Shown here in pieces: positions 43,915 through 52,333 of a DNA stretch of 64,000 bases; position 1 is the first letter of the stretch, and every line of letters begins with the position of its first letter. Position numbers and translations under genes: made by a program. Location: assembly GCA_013289015.1 (NCBI GenBank), contig JABDAV010000003.1, forward strand, positions 19,480-83,479, in the 5' to 3' direction. Under the pieces are notes generated by a model. That model searched no databases and was not told where the DNA came from. It worked only from the letters and a program-made list of their open reading frames with translations. This DNA is from Bacteroidota bacterium. Its GTDB lineage: Bacteria; Bacteroidota; Bacteroidia; Chitinophagales; Chitinophagaceae.

Positions 43915-45441
43915 TTAAGACGCGTGTAATTCTGATTTCGGTGGAAGATTTATCCAGTTATGGCCATCTCTTGCAATCAATGCTTCAGCATCTTCAGGGC
44001 CCCAGCTATCAGGTGCATAATTTGGAAAATCAATCGGCGGCCTTTGTTCCCATGATTCAATTATCGGCATCACCACCTTCCATGCAGCCTCAACCTGGTC
44101 TGCACGCATAAACTGCGCGGGATTTCCTTCCATTACATCAAGCAATAGGGTTTCATAAGCTTCAGGTTCATGCTCCTGGGGATAAGCATCTTTGTAATTG
44201 AAGATCATATCAACCGGATTAAGTGTCATTGTTTGCCCCGGGCGCTTTGCCTGGAAACGAAGGCGAATATCCATTTCAGGCTGAATGCTGATGGTTAACC
44301 TGTTTGGCCTCCATGTTTCAGCAGCTTCCGGCGGAAACGCATAATGCGGTGCGGGCCTGAATTGTATGTTAACTACTGATGTTTTCTGGTGCATGTATTT
44401 TCCTGTACGCACATAAAAAGGTATTCTGTGCCAGCGCCAGTTATCAATATAGAACTTAGCTGCAGCAAAGGTTTCAACAGTTGAGTTAGGATCAACTTTC
44501 TCTTCCTGCCTGTAACCTTTGACCTTCTCTCCTTTCATCCAGCCTTCACTATATTGACCGCGAACTGCATAATCACGCACTTCTTCTTTTGATATTTTTC
44601 TTATCGCATTTAATACAGCAACTTTTTTATTGCGTATTTCATTGGCTTCAAAATTTACAGGTGGTTCCATGGCAATCATACACAACAACTGGAGAATATG
44701 ATTTTGCACCATATCGCGCAATGCACCACTTTGTTCATAATAACCACCACGTTCTTCCACACCAACTGTTTCTGCAACTGTTATCTGAACATGGTCAATA
44801 TAATTTCTATTCCAGATAGGCTCGAACAAAGCATTGGCAAAACGCAAAGCCAGAATGTTTTGCACCGTTTCTTTTCCCAGATAATGATCGATACGATATA
44901 TCTGGTCTTCGGCAAATAAATCACCTAATAATTCATTTAATTCCTGTGCACTTTTAAGGTCATGACCGAACGGTTTTTCAATTACAATGCGTGTAGCATG
45001 TTTATCGCTGCAAAGCTTTACGTGGCCTAATTTTTTTGCGATATCAGGAACCAGTTGAGGCGCTACTGCGAGGTAAAAAATTACATTAGGATGCATTCCC
45101 CATTCTTTTTCGTATTGCTGAACGCGGTCGGTAATATTTTGATAGGCAGCTTCATCTTCTGCATCCATTTTTAAATAAGAAACGCGACTTGAAAAATCCT
45201 TCCATACACCATTCTGTTCTTTGCGGCGGCTGAACTCCTGTATGCCTTCAGATAAATGTTCGCGAAATTTTTCATCTGTATATTCAGATCTTCCAATGCC
45301 AACAATGGCAAACTGTTCAGGCATCCATTCATCAATAAATAAATTGTACAGAGCCGGTGCAAGTTTGCGTTGATTAAGATCACCACTTCCGCCAAAAATA
45401 AAAATTATGGATGATGGTGGTTTTTTGTTATTGTTTTCCAT
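43915..45441 (-). CDS. zwf: Glucose-6-phosphate 1-dehydrogenase
   Basis: A 508-residue cytosolic enzyme oxidising glucose-6-phosphate to the lactone with NADP. Motifs: IIFIFGGSGDLNQRKLAPAL (dinucleotide-binding GxSGDL-like), VIEKPFGHDLKSAQELN, RIDHYLGKETVQNILALRFA (active-site signature with catalytic His) and YDHVQITVAET-like (IDHVQITVAETVGVEERGG). I chose ATG 45441 because the codon at 45453 is TTG. It sits 136 bases after gnd, with pgl further downstream, as expected for a pathway operon. Confidence 0.93.
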   Translation of the reverse strand: MENNNKKPPSSIIFIFGGSGDLNQRKLAPALYNLFIDEWMPEQFAIVGIGRSEYTDEKFREHLSEGIQEFSRRKEQNGVWKDFSSRVSYLKMDAEDEAAYQNITDRVQQYEKEWGMHPNVIFYLAVAPQLVPDIAKKLGHVKLCSDKHATRIVIEKPFGHDLKSAQELNELLGDLFAEDQIYRIDHYLGKETVQNILALRFANALFEPIWNRNYIDHVQITVAETVGVEERGGYYEQSGALRDMVQNHILQLLCMIAMEPPVNFEANEIRNKKVAVLNAIRKISKEEVRDYAVRGQYSEGWMKGEKVKGYRQEEKVDPNSTVETFAAAKFYIDNWRWHRIPFYVRTGKYMHQKTSVVNIQFRPAPHYAFPPEAAETWRPNRLTISIQPEMDIRLRFQAKRPGQTMTLNPVDMIFNYKDAYPQEHEPEAYETLLLDVMEGNPAQFMRADQVEAAWKVVMPIIESWEQRPPIDFPNYAPDSWGPEDAEALIARDGHNWINLPPKSELHAS

Positions 45442-45576
45442 AAATGCCTCCAACCCTTAAAGGGGAGTTTGTATTAAACCTCCTGTTGAGAGATTTAAGC
45501 ATGTGAAGCAATATTACCAGTGAATATTTCATAATATGAGCCTGAGTTTTTGAATTGTTTGAAATAATGAATTGTA

Positions 45577-47055
45577 TTACTCCCTTTCAGGGATTTGTGG
45601 GTTTTCTGTTTCGGCATGAGGTTTTTCAGTCTGTACTACTTCTTCATTCCATTCTGTATGAAATGTTCCTTCTTTATCAATTCGCTGGTAAGTATGTGCA
45701 CCAAAAAAATCACGTTGTGCCTGGATAAGATTGGTTGGCATTGATGCAGAACAATACGCGTCAAAATAACCAACTGCGCTTGATAAGCCCGTAACAGGTA
45801 TTTTACTTTGCATAGCAAGCCTGATTACTGTACGTGCATTTTTCTCTGCTTTCTTCACTATACGCGCAACGCTTTTGGTCAATAAAATATTAGCCAGTGA
45901 TTTGTCTTTGCGATACGCTTTATAAAACACTTCAAGCAATGATGAACGAATGATGCAACCGCCGCGCCATATCTTCACTACGTCCGCCAAAGAAATATCC
46001 ATGTTTAATGCGGACGATGCTTCATGCAACATTGAAAGACCCTGCGCATATGCAATGACGATTGCAAAATGTAAAGCGTCCTGTATCTTTTTTATATCTG
46101 CAGGCGTTTTGCCTTTGAGTTCTTTTATTTTAGATTGATACAACGCAGATGCAGCAACACGCTGGTCTTTGTAACCCGAAATAGTGCGCATGGCAACTGC
46201 TGTATCAATTGTTGGGATTGAAACAGGTAATTCCATAGCATCCTGTGAAGTCCATTTGCCGGTGCCTTTTGAACCTGCTTTATCAGAAATAATATCTACG
46301 ATCTCTTTACCGGTTTCATCATCTTTCTTTAAAAATATTTCGGAGGTTATTTCAATTAAAAATGATTGCAGCTCATCTTCATTCCATTTTGTAAATACAT
46401 CAGCCAGTTCTTTGTTGTTTAAACCCAGGCCCCGCTTCATTACATCATATGCTTCACTTATCAGTTGCATAATAGCATATTCAATGCCGTTATGCACCAT
46501 CTTCACATAATGGCCTGCCGCATCTTTACCCATATACGCAACGCAAGGTTCATTATCAACTTTTGCAGAAACTGCTTCTAGCATTGGCTGCACGCGCTTC
46601 CATGCTGCCATATCACCACCGGGCATAATACTTGGGCCTTTACGCGCGCCTTCTTCTCCGCCGCTGACACCCATGCCCATAAAGTGAATGCCTTTCTCTT
46701 CAAGATATTTTACACGCTTTAATGTATCAATATAATGCGAGTTGCCACCATCAATCACCACATCATCTTTTTCTATAAACGGGAGCAGGTTTTCTATCAC
46801 CGCGTCAACTGGTTTGCCTGCAGGCACCAGCATCATTATTCTGCGCGGTTTATCTAATTGCTTCACCATTTCTTCCAATGTATTTACGCCGCGAACGGTT
46901 GTTCCCGTTGTTGCTTCTTTTTCCAGTTTTGCCGCTTTTGCAGCATCCAGGTCAAAACCGATAACTTTAAAACCTTTATCAGCCATGTTCAACAAAAAAT
47001 TACTACCCATCACACCAAGTCCTATCATTCCGAAATCATACATTATATTTTCCAT
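45577..47055 (-). CDS. gnd: 6-phosphogluconate dehydrogenase (decarboxylating)
   Basis: A 492-residue dimeric enzyme converting 6-phosphogluconate to ribulose-5-phosphate with NADP. The N-terminal Rossmann loop GMIGLGVMGSNFLLNMADKG, VIDGGNSHYIDTLKR, MGMGVSGGEEGARKGPSIMP (substrate site) and VKMVHNGIEYAIMQLISEAY are diagnostic, and the C-terminal AQRDFFGAHTYQRIDKEG closes the substrate pocket. The start at 47055 gives MENIMYDF; an internal ATG at 47043 is possible. First gene of the gnd-zwf-(membrane)-pgl run. Confidence 0.93.
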   Translation of the reverse strand: MENIMYDFGMIGLGVMGSNFLLNMADKGFKVIGFDLDAAKAAKLEKEATTGTTVRGVNTLEEMVKQLDKPRRIMMLVPAGKPVDAVIENLLPFIEKDDVVIDGGNSHYIDTLKRVKYLEEKGIHFMGMGVSGGEEGARKGPSIMPGGDMAAWKRVQPMLEAVSAKVDNEPCVAYMGKDAAGHYVKMVHNGIEYAIMQLISEAYDVMKRGLGLNNKELADVFTKWNEDELQSFLIEITSEIFLKKDDETGKEIVDIISDKAGSKGTGKWTSQDAMELPVSIPTIDTAVAMRTISGYKDQRVAASALYQSKIKELKGKTPADIKKIQDALHFAIVIAYAQGLSMLHEASSALNMDISLADVVKIWRGGCIIRSSLLEVFYKAYRKDKSLANILLTKSVARIVKKAEKNARTVIRLAMQSKIPVTGLSSAVGYFDAYCSASMPTNLIQAQRDFFGAHTYQRIDKEGTFHTEWNEEVVQTEKPHAETENPQIPERE

Positions 47056-47291
47056 AAACTTTTTTTTCAGTGGCGCAATTTACGGAATAGTGTACAGTTA
47101 GCTGTTAATGGTATTGTAGAGTTGAAAATGATACCACGAAGATTAGCTTGTGTGGATTAATGGTTTGCAAAAATTCTATAAACAGAAGTATACTTTTCAT
47201 TTAATTTGAGTTATTATAACATTTATAACAATGAATGAACTATGAACAAAACAAGAACATTAATTAACTTCGCATATAATCTTTATTATTT

Positions 47292-48329
47292 ATGACTAGT
47301 GTAGTAGCGAATGGCTTGCCCACATTAACTGCAAAAGATTTTACAACAGACCAGGAAGTACGCTGGTGCCCGGGTTGCGGGGATTATTCCATTTTAGCAC
47401 AGGTACAAAAAGTAATGCCCACGATCGGTGTTCCGAGAGAAAATATTGTAATCATCAGTGGCATTGGTTGCAGCAGCCGCTTTCCGTATTATATGAACAC
47501 ATACGGCATGCATTCCATTCACGGGCGTGCAACAGCTATAGCAAGCGGTTTAAAAGCAACAAGGCCTGAATTAAGTGTATGGATCGTTACCGGTGATGGC
47601 GATAGTTTAAGCATCGGCGGTAATCATACCATACATTTATTAAGAAGAAATTTTGATGTGAACATTTTATTGTTCAATAACCAGATTTATGGTTTAACAA
47701 AGGGACAATATTCTCCCACTTCAGAAAAAAATAAAGTAACGAAGAGTACACCTTTGGGAAGCATTGATCATCCTTTCAATCCGCTGGCTTTGGCAATGGG
47801 TGCTGATGCCACTTTTGTTGCACGCAGTATGGATCGCGATCCAAAACATTTGCAGGAGATGCTTACACGTTCGCACAAACACAAAGGCTCATCTTTTTTA
47901 GAGATCTATCAGAATTGTAATATTTTTAATGATGGCGCTTTTGAACCCTATACTGAAAAGTCAACCAAGCCGGATGAAACTTTATTTCTTGAACAAGGCA
48001 AACCATTGCTATTTGGGGCAACAAAAAATAAAGGAATAAAATTGGACGGATTTAAACCTATTGTTGTTGAAATTGGTGCTGATGCAAGTGTTGATGATAT
48101 ATGGGTGCATGATGAATTTGATTTTTATAAAGCACAGATATTGGTGCGCATGTTTGATGATCCCAAACTACAAAATCATTTACCCAGGCCTTTTGGTGTT
48201 TTCTATGAAACCCAACGTACCTGCTATGAAGATGTAATGCAGATGCAGGTTGATGAAACCATTGCTGCAAAAGGAAGAGGTGACCTTGATAAACTACTCA
48301 GAGGCAGGGAGGTGTGGGAAATTAAGTAA
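47292..48329 (+). CDS. 2-oxoacid:ferredoxin oxidoreductase, beta subunit (KorB-type), without adjacent alpha
   Basis: A 345-residue thiamine-diphosphate-binding subunit. It opens with the KorB-type cofactor segment VRWCPGCGDYSILAQVQKV, SGIGCSSRFPYYMNTYGMHS, HGRATAIASGLKATRP and the Mg-TPP motif VTGDGDSLSIGGNH, followed by NNQIYGLTKGQYSPTSEKNK. Such enzymes decarboxylate 2-oxoglutarate or related acids onto ferredoxin, but need the alpha (often gamma-alpha fused) subunit. None is next to it: gnd lies upstream in the opposite direction and the downstream gene is convergent. The partner must be elsewhere. Confidence 0.85.
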   Translation: MTSVVANGLPTLTAKDFTTDQEVRWCPGCGDYSILAQVQKVMPTIGVPRENIVIISGIGCSSRFPYYMNTYGMHSIHGRATAIASGLKATRPELSVWIVTGDGDSLSIGGNHTIHLLRRNFDVNILLFNNQIYGLTKGQYSPTSEKNKVTKSTPLGSIDHPFNPLALAMGADATFVARSMDRDPKHLQEMLTRSHKHKGSSFLEIYQNCNIFNDGAFEPYTEKSTKPDETLFLEQGKPLLFGATKNKGIKLDGFKPIVVEIGADASVDDIWVHDEFDFYKAQILVRMFDDPKLQNHLPRPFGVFYETQRTCYEDVMQMQVDETIAAKGRGDLDKLLRGREVWEIK

Positions 48330-48355
48330 GTGCTTATATAATTTTTTATGATAAG

Positions 48356-48383
48356 AAAGCCGGTATTTATTATTACCGGCTTT
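48356..48383. terminator. Terminator after the ferredoxin oxidoreductase gene
   Basis: AAAGCCGGTA (48356-48365) pairs perfectly with TACCGGCTTT (48374-48383) around TTTATTAT. A modest T run (CCTGTTTT) follows. It lies between convergent genes, so it can stop both directions. Confidence 0.75.
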
Positions 48384-48429
48384 CCTGTTTTATGATGTTG
48401 ATGCTGAATAACAGCATGACAGCCCAGTA

Positions 48430-50298
48430 TCACTTCACCAATGGCAATATAATTTTTGAAGCATTATCCGCATCGTGATAAACTTTTATATCTGATTTTA
48501 TAAAATCGCCGCCATTGGCTTTATAAATGTTCATGAACTGTTGCGGGTTTCTGTCAACCAATGGAAACCAGCTACTTTGTACCTGCACCATAATGTGATG
48601 GCCTTTTTTAAACACATGTGCAACGTCAGGCATTGTATATTTTACTTCAGTTATTTTACCAGGCACAAATGGTTCAGGGTTTTCAAGGCTGTTCCTGAAT
48701 TTACCACGCATGATTTCAGCACGCACCAACATCTGGTAACCATTCATTAAATATTTGTCTGTATCACTGTACTTAAAATTATCTGGAAAAACATCAATGA
48801 TTTTTACAATAAAATCTGCATCCGTTGTTGATAAAGCTACTTTCAAATCTGCTATAACAGGGCCGGCCAAACGAACATCACTTATCAATGCATCCGTTTC
48901 AAAACTCAATACATCTGTTCTTCTTCCGGCAAAGCGCTGGTCGTCATCCATGTATTCTTTTGTTCTGTGGCCCAGCTCTCCTTCAGCATAAGGAACAGGA
49001 TGTGCAGGATCGCTTACATATTCATCATAACCCGGTTTTGATAATGTTGGTTTAACAAATGATAATTGATTATGGCCTTTTAAAAACAAGTCAGTCATTT
49101 GCATGCCTTCCGGCGGCCATGTTGTAAAACGATGCCATTCATTTTCACCTGTAAAAAATATTGTCGCTTTTGTAATGCTGTCAATCGAGCCTTTCCCTTT
49201 CAGGTAATAATTGAAAAAAGGAATCTCAACATTTTGCTGGTACCATATTGAAGTATTGCTTTCAAACTGAACATTTCCCAGGCTTGCACCCGGGTTTACA
49301 AGGCTTGTCCATTGACCGTGATACCATGGGCCTTCTACAATTCTTACGTTGGTTGAAGGACTTTGTTTTTCTACAGCTTTAAAAACATTCCATGCGCCAA
49401 AGCAATCTTCTGCATCAAATAACCCTCCAACAACAAGCATTGCCGGTTTTATATTATATAAACCAGCTCTTGTATTGCGGGCCTGCCAAAATGTATCGTA
49501 CGTGGGATGATCCATTACTGTATCCCAAAACAAAACACTGTCCAGGTTAGCAACAATAGTAAGGTTAGGCAAAGCGCCCATTTTCAAATAATAATCATAC
49601 TTGTTATTTGTAAAAGGATTTCTCTGTTTTGGTACTGCAGTTGTTGCTTGCGGACGAGGGTTTCCAAAACCTGCACCAACATAAAATTCATAAGCATCCA
49701 TTGCGAAGAAAGCACCGTTGTGATGAAAGTCATCACCGGCAAACCAATCTGTAACCGGCGCCTGCGGGCTTGCTGCTTTTAATGCGGGGTGATTGCATAA
49801 AGCTGTTTCTGTCGTATAAAAACCGGGATATGAAGTACCAATTGTTCCAACATTGCCATTGTTGTTTGGAATATTTTTTATCATCCAGTCAATGGCATCA
49901 TACGTATCACTGGCTTCATCAATTTCATTACCTTTTTTTTGCGCATTGAACGGACGTACGTTTTCAAAATCGCCTTCACTCATCCATCTTCCGCGTACAT
50001 CCTGTATCGCCAGTATATAACCTTCCTGCAGGTAACCTTTCAAATAACCCATCCAAAGCCCGGCATAATTCTTTTCTCCATAAGGTGCGCACGAATAAGG
50101 AGTACGCATAAATAATATGGGGTGCTTTTCAGAGCTATCAACTGGAATATATAAAGAGGTAAAAAGCTTTACTCCATCTCGCATCGGTATGCGCACTTCT
50201 TTTTTTACATAATGATTGATCGCCCAGGCTGAGTCAATGTTTTGCGCAAAAGAGGAAGCGCATAAAAAAGTAAATACAATAGCATAAATCTTTCTCAT
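48430..50298 (-). CDS. Secreted CocE/NonD-family (S15-like) hydrolase
   Basis: A 622-residue exported alpha/beta hydrolase; the signal peptide ends FLCASSFAQ. The N-terminal S15-type domain shows VRIPMRDGVKLFTSLYIPVD, AIQDVRGRWMSEGDFENVRP and the nucleophile elbow VGTIGTSYPGFYTTE. ATLWDAEDCFGAW-like (VGGLFDAEDCFGAWNVFKAV) holds the Asp, and the His lies in WYHGQW. The last ~200 residues are the jelly-roll domain typical of X-Pro dipeptidyl-peptidase and glutaryl-acylase relatives. Activity is on an ester, amide or dipeptide; which one is unknown. Single gene, convergent with the oxidoreductase. Confidence 0.83.
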   Translation of the reverse strand: MRKIYAIVFTFLCASSFAQNIDSAWAINHYVKKEVRIPMRDGVKLFTSLYIPVDSSEKHPILFMRTPYSCAPYGEKNYAGLWMGYLKGYLQEGYILAIQDVRGRWMSEGDFENVRPFNAQKKGNEIDEASDTYDAIDWMIKNIPNNNGNVGTIGTSYPGFYTTETALCNHPALKAASPQAPVTDWFAGDDFHHNGAFFAMDAYEFYVGAGFGNPRPQATTAVPKQRNPFTNNKYDYYLKMGALPNLTIVANLDSVLFWDTVMDHPTYDTFWQARNTRAGLYNIKPAMLVVGGLFDAEDCFGAWNVFKAVEKQSPSTNVRIVEGPWYHGQWTSLVNPGASLGNVQFESNTSIWYQQNVEIPFFNYYLKGKGSIDSITKATIFFTGENEWHRFTTWPPEGMQMTDLFLKGHNQLSFVKPTLSKPGYDEYVSDPAHPVPYAEGELGHRTKEYMDDDQRFAGRRTDVLSFETDALISDVRLAGPVIADLKVALSTTDADFIVKIIDVFPDNFKYSDTDKYLMNGYQMLVRAEIMRGKFRNSLENPEPFVPGKITEVKYTMPDVAHVFKKGHHIMVQVQSSWFPLVDRNPQQFMNIYKANGGDFIKSDIKVYHDADNASKIILPLVK

Positions 50299-50324
50299 GT
50301 AAAGACAAATAAATGAATGATGAA

Positions 50325-51428
50325 TTAATTACCGACCGTTGCAAGAACATTAAACTTTTCATCCAGCACAACCATGTTTGCTTTTCTCCCTTCAAGAATA
50401 TAACCGAGCTCATTGTCCATATTTATTGCCTGAGCAGGATATAAACTGCACATGCGTAATGCTTCTTCAATATTGATATCACAATATTCAACAAAATTCT
50501 TAACGCATTTATTCATGGTTAATGCAGAGCCGCTGAGAATGCCGTTGGCTGTGTATCTGTCATCATCTAATATGTGTTGGTAATAACCTTCATTTGTTTC
50601 AGTAACAGCATCTGTAATAGCAAATAGCCTTTTGCCCATTATTTTTTTAGCGATGCGGATAGCCGGAAAACTTACATGAAAACCATCGGGTACAATGCTG
50701 CAATAAACAGATGGATGATCTAACACAGCACCAGCCATTCCCGGTTCGCGGTGTTGCAAAGCGCTCATTGCATTATATAAATGTGTTGCTGTTTTAATAG
50801 TATCGAATGAGGCTGTTGCCTGTTCATACGTTGCGTTTGTATGGCCTGCAGAAACAATAATATTATAGGAATGAACCAACTCAATTATTGCTTTACTTAC
50901 AATTTCAGGTGCAAGCGTTATCATCTTTATTACATCTTTTCCATACTCTAATAATGCTGTTGCCTGTTCAATAGTTGGAGAAAATATCCATTCAGGATTA
51001 TGCGCGCCACGTTTGGCAACGCTTATCCATGGCCCTTCAACATGCAGCCCTAAAATGCCCTGCCCGCCTGCATTCCGGTAATCCTTTATAGCATCAATAC
51101 ACTTAAAAATAGTTTCATAAGTACTTGTGCCTACAGTCGGCATGCAATGAGAAGCACCCCCTGTTTTGCTGTAATCATAAATAGCTTTTACAGTTGCGGC
51201 ATCAGGAAAAGCAGATAGTAATCTTTTGCTTGCTCCATACAACTGAAGGTCAATAAATGCAGGTGCAATGAATGCATTTTTAAACTCAACAATATTTTCT
51301 TTTGATGTTAATTGATTAACAGGCTTAATGCTTGTAACAATATTGTTCTCTACAACAACTGCATTTTGTTGTAACATTTCATTACCTGTAAAAATATTTT
51401 TAGCAAAATATGTTTTTGTATTATTCAT
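50325..51428 (-). CDS. nagA: N-acetylglucosamine-6-phosphate deacetylase
   Basis: A 367-residue amidohydrolase-fold enzyme removing acetyl from GlcNAc-6-phosphate. NagA-type landmarks: FIDLQLYGASKRLL (no HxH, as in E. coli NagA), the metal Glu in GLHVEGPWIS, the histidines in VSAGHTNATYEQA and KTATHLYNAMSAL, and the catalytic Asp in FAITDAVTETNEG. I start at ATG 51428; the longer reading to 51452 would add 8 residues from an overlapping gene. It overlaps the omega-amidase stop by 8 bases, so the two are likely co-translated. Confidence 0.88.
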   Translation of the reverse strand: MNNTKTYFAKNIFTGNEMLQQNAVVVENNIVTSIKPVNQLTSKENIVEFKNAFIAPAFIDLQLYGASKRLLSAFPDAATVKAIYDYSKTGGASHCMPTVGTSTYETIFKCIDAIKDYRNAGGQGILGLHVEGPWISVAKRGAHNPEWIFSPTIEQATALLEYGKDVIKMITLAPEIVSKAIIELVHSYNIIVSAGHTNATYEQATASFDTIKTATHLYNAMSALQHREPGMAGAVLDHPSVYCSIVPDGFHVSFPAIRIAKKIMGKRLFAITDAVTETNEGYYQHILDDDRYTANGILSGSALTMNKCVKNFVEYCDINIEEALRMCSLYPAQAINMDNELGYILEGRKANMVVLDEKFNVLATVGN

Positions 51429-52236
51429 TGTTGATAATGAAACTGTCAGCATCTTTTAAAAAAGGAAGTTTTGTTCTTATGGTTTCAAGATGTTTTTTGT
51501 CTAATACAATTGTAAAAATATCTTCTTCATCTTTTTTGTAATACATGATCTCACCTAAAGGATCAATAACCATACTATCGCCTGAATGATAAATGTTGTT
51601 GCCATCATTGGCAACGCGATTCACGCCAATAACATAGCATTGATTCTCGATAGCTCTTGCCTGCAATAAAACTTTCCATGCAAGCGAACGGCGTTCAGGC
51701 CAGTTGGCCACATAAATCAATATATCATACTCCCCAACCCCTTGCCCCCTCTCCACAAGTGGCGAGGGGGAGCTTTGTCTTGCCCAAACCGGAAACCGCA
51801 GATCATAACAAACCTGCAGGTTTATCTTCCAACCTTTTACAGAAGCAATACATCTTTTATTTCCTGCAGTATAATGATTGTGTTCATCACCATAAGCAAA
51901 CAAATGGCGCTTATCATAACAACCGTAACTGCCGTTAGGTAACATCCATATCAAACGATTAAAATAATGTCCATCCTCTTCAATCATTAAGCTTCCTGTA
52001 AGGATAATTTTTTTGTTTGATGCGATACGTTTCATCCATTCAATCGTTTCGCCATTCATGGTTTCAGCAAATCGTTCTGGTTGCATGCTGAAACCTGTTG
52101 CAAACATTTCAGGAAGAATAACGATTTCAGTTTTTTCTTTTATTGAGTTGATCTTTTCTTCAAACATCTTCCTGTTCGAAATCGCATCTTCCCAAAATAA
52201 TTTTGTTTGAATTAATGTGCACGTTAGTGTTGACAT
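51421..52236 (-). CDS. Omega-amidase YafV-type nitrilase-superfamily protein with an in-frame repeat insertion
   Basis: A 271-residue carbon-nitrogen hydrolase. The Glu-Lys-Cys triad is visible: VILPEMFATGF, GCYDKRHLFAYG and LQVCYDLRFPVW. YafV-type omega-amidases deamidate alpha-ketoglutaramate-type products and help remove toxic 2-oxoacid amides. Ten residues after the Cys, where relatives read R-N-...-Y-D-x-L-I-Y, this protein carries SSPSPLVERGQGVG before EYDILIYVANWPERR. That 14-residue segment is encoded by a GC-rich hairpin repeat (51731-51774) and has no counterpart in the family as I know it. It may be tolerated as a surface loop or may damage function. Confidence 0.82.
   Translation of the reverse strand: MSTLTCTLIQTKLFWEDAISNRKMFEEKINSIKEKTEIVILPEMFATGFSMQPERFAETMNGETIEWMKRIASNKKIILTGSLMIEEDGHYFNRLIWMLPNGSYGCYDKRHLFAYGDEHNHYTAGNKRCIASVKGWKINLQVCYDLRFPVWARQSSPSPLVERGQGVGEYDILIYVANWPERRSLAWKVLLQARAIENQCYVIGVNRVANDGNNIYHSGDSMVIDPLGEIMYYKKDEEDIFTIVLDKKHLETIRTKLPFLKDADSFIINNE
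51731..51774. repeat. Hairpin-forming dispersed repeat inserted within the omega-amidase gene
   Basis: CCCCCTC (51745-51751) pairs with GAGGGGG (51764-51770), and inside them CCAC pairs with GTGG around AA, giving a long near-perfect stem. The flank CTCCCCAACCCCTTG continues the usual wording of intergenic GC-rich repeats that spread in many bacteria (the SPSPL...ERG...G reading). Its ~44 bases keep the frame of the gene. GC content is far above the surroundings. Confidence 0.75.
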
Positions 52237-52280
52237 TAAGCGTTGTTGTTTTTATTGAATGCAAGTTCGTTCAAAATGAA

Positions 52281-52314
52281 ATAAAAAAATTGCGAAGCTT
52301 ATGGCTTCGCAATT
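52281..52314 (-). terminator. Terminator downstream of the flotillin gene
   Basis: AATTGCGAAGC (52288-52298) pairs perfectly with GCTTCGCAATT (52304-52314) around TTATG. On the minus strand the stem is followed by seven T residues (plus-strand A run 52283-52289), so it stops leftward transcription from the flotillin gene 20 bases away. Confidence 0.85.
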
Positions 52315-52333
52315 CAATTATCATCACTTAATA

